A stretch of 6,431 nucleotides of DNA from Lachnospiraceae bacterium (GTDB lineage: Bacteria; Bacillota; Clostridia; Lachnospirales; Lachnospiraceae): the NCBI GenBank assembly GCA_900771955.1, contig CAAGPW010000195.1, positions 1 to 6,431 on the forward strand, read 5' to 3'. Positions 6,261-6,431 of the stretch are shown piece by piece. The first letter of the stretch is position 1; each line of letters opens with the position of its first letter. The position numbers and the translations under genes are program-made. The notes beneath the pieces are model-generated. The model saw nothing but the letters and a program-made list of their open reading frames with translations. It was not told where the DNA came from and did no database searches.

Positions 6261-6332
6261 GGAGAGTTTTTCCTTTCGCATGTGCATTAAGCTTACCAAC
6301 ATCATTGGTATTCACTTTGCCATCACCATTAG
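6253..6332 (-). pseudogene. Orphan 3' end of a second dockerin-type gene
   Basis: Directly after the TAA of the upstream dockerin gene, in a different frame, the sequence reads TNGDGKVNTNDVGKLNAHAK then GKTLLW and TGA. This is a textbook last dockerin repeat: calcium-loop positions N-x-D-G...N-x-x-D, then L-x-x-H helix residues and the final LLW-stop. It aligns without gaps over 26 residues to the end of the upstream gene, with 11 identical. No start codon or Shine-Dalgarno precedes it and the upstream half is absent, so it cannot be expressed as a dockerin by itself. It is best read as a remnant left by deletion, recombination or replacement of a dockerin gene that once stood here. A frameshift readthrough of the upstream gene is less likely. 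Confidence 0.7.
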
Positions 6333-6431
6333 TTACCAAAGCGGCTGTGTTTTGTTCACATGCTTGAGCAGACGGGAACAGTCCTTGATGTTGACAGCAG
6401 AATCCCCGTTTGTGTTCGCACATTTCAGCGC
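6333..6431 (-). CDS. C-terminal end of a dockerin-type I protein (5' end outside window)
   Basis: The frame is open from the right edge to TAA at 6335-6333, giving the last 32 residues of a protein. The fragment reads ALKCANTNGDSAVNIKDC, then SRLLKHVNKTQPLW and stop. ALKCA-(D/N)-x-NGD is the usual start of the second dockerin repeat in clostridial secreted proteins, and PLW-stop is a common end. Calcium-loop residues N3, D5, N9 and D12 are kept; loop position 1 is Asn instead of the usual Asp, and the usual DG is DS. Dockerins bind cohesin domains and dock enzymes or surface proteins into complexes. The protein is presumably secreted, but the catalytic or binding part lies outside the window. 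It ends 130 bases before the lipoprotein gene and is probably a separate transcription unit. Confidence 0.75.
   Translation of the reverse strand, partial: ALKCANTNGDSAVNIKDCSRLLKHVNKTQPLW

Noticed and set aside
6258..6276. AAAGGA / TCCTTT hairpin inside the dockerin remnant, considered as terminator of the upstream gene
   Set aside because: Six weak base pairs followed by GGTGACC and not a U run. It is also explained as coding sequence for the K-G-K-T-L-L end.
6203..6300. Promoter for the cluster
   Set aside because: TTGTCA and CATAAT-like hexamers are present, but the spacing is about 11-13 bases, not 16-18, and no TGAAAC/CGT ECF-type pair was found. I could not support a promoter call.
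6102..6305. Minus-strand open frame of 67 codons overlapping the lipoprotein start
   Set aside because: It overlaps both the dockerin remnant and the lipoprotein signal peptide in another frame and has no domain. The lipoprotein frame has the ribosome binding site and lipobox.

Overview
The window looks like the chromosome of a low-to-mid GC, Gram-positive anaerobe of the Clostridia, probably of the Lachnospiraceae/Oscillospiraceae kind. This is an inference from strong AGGAGG-type ribosome binding sites, a lipobox lipoprotein, surface modules of the clostridial 'PTCTEAG...TYSCLVC' style, and dockerin ends finishing in 'PLW-stop'. No rRNA, tRNA, CRISPR, insertion sequence or convincing promoter or factor-independent terminator was seen.

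Every gene I can support lies on the minus strand, so transcription runs from high to low coordinates. At the right edge (6333-6431) is the 3' end of a dockerin-type gene. Directly after its stop is an orphan second dockerin 3' end in another frame (6253-6332). Then come seven closely spaced genes: a lipoprotein (5315-6202), a 92-residue protein with two membrane segments (5019-5297), an SPFH/band-7 protein with three C-terminal zinc ribbons (YdjI-like, 3632-4957), a double zinc-ribbon protein with a C-terminal membrane anchor (YdjG-like, 2445-3539), a TPM-domain protein (YdjH-like, 1614-2432), a surface protein with an Ig-like region, CxxC module and transmembrane anchor (647-1546), and a very cysteine-rich secreted protein cut by the left edge (1-553). 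Gaps between the seven are 17, 61, 92, 12, 67 and 93 bases. Each gene has its own Shine-Dalgarno sequence, and no gap exceeds 100 bases.

The core is recognisable. SPFH + zinc-ribbon membrane protein + TPM protein matches the ydjG-ydjH-ydjI set of Bacillus subtilis, which with the PspA-like ydjF serves the SigW envelope-stress response. Here the SPFH gene comes first and no PspA gene lies in the window. The SPFH protein would form a scaffold at the inner face of the membrane, the zinc-ribbon protein would be its membrane partner, and the TPM protein would present its domain outside the membrane.

The unusual part is the flanking set, which all looks exported or membrane-bound: an unrecognised lipoprotein, a small two-helix membrane protein, an Ig-like membrane-anchored protein and a secreted protein with 32 cysteines in its visible 184 residues. 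The hypothesis worth testing is a membrane/envelope-stress platform with metal- or thiol-binding CxxC modules on both sides of the membrane. Co-transcription and function of the flanking genes are inferred only from strand, spacing and domain theme.
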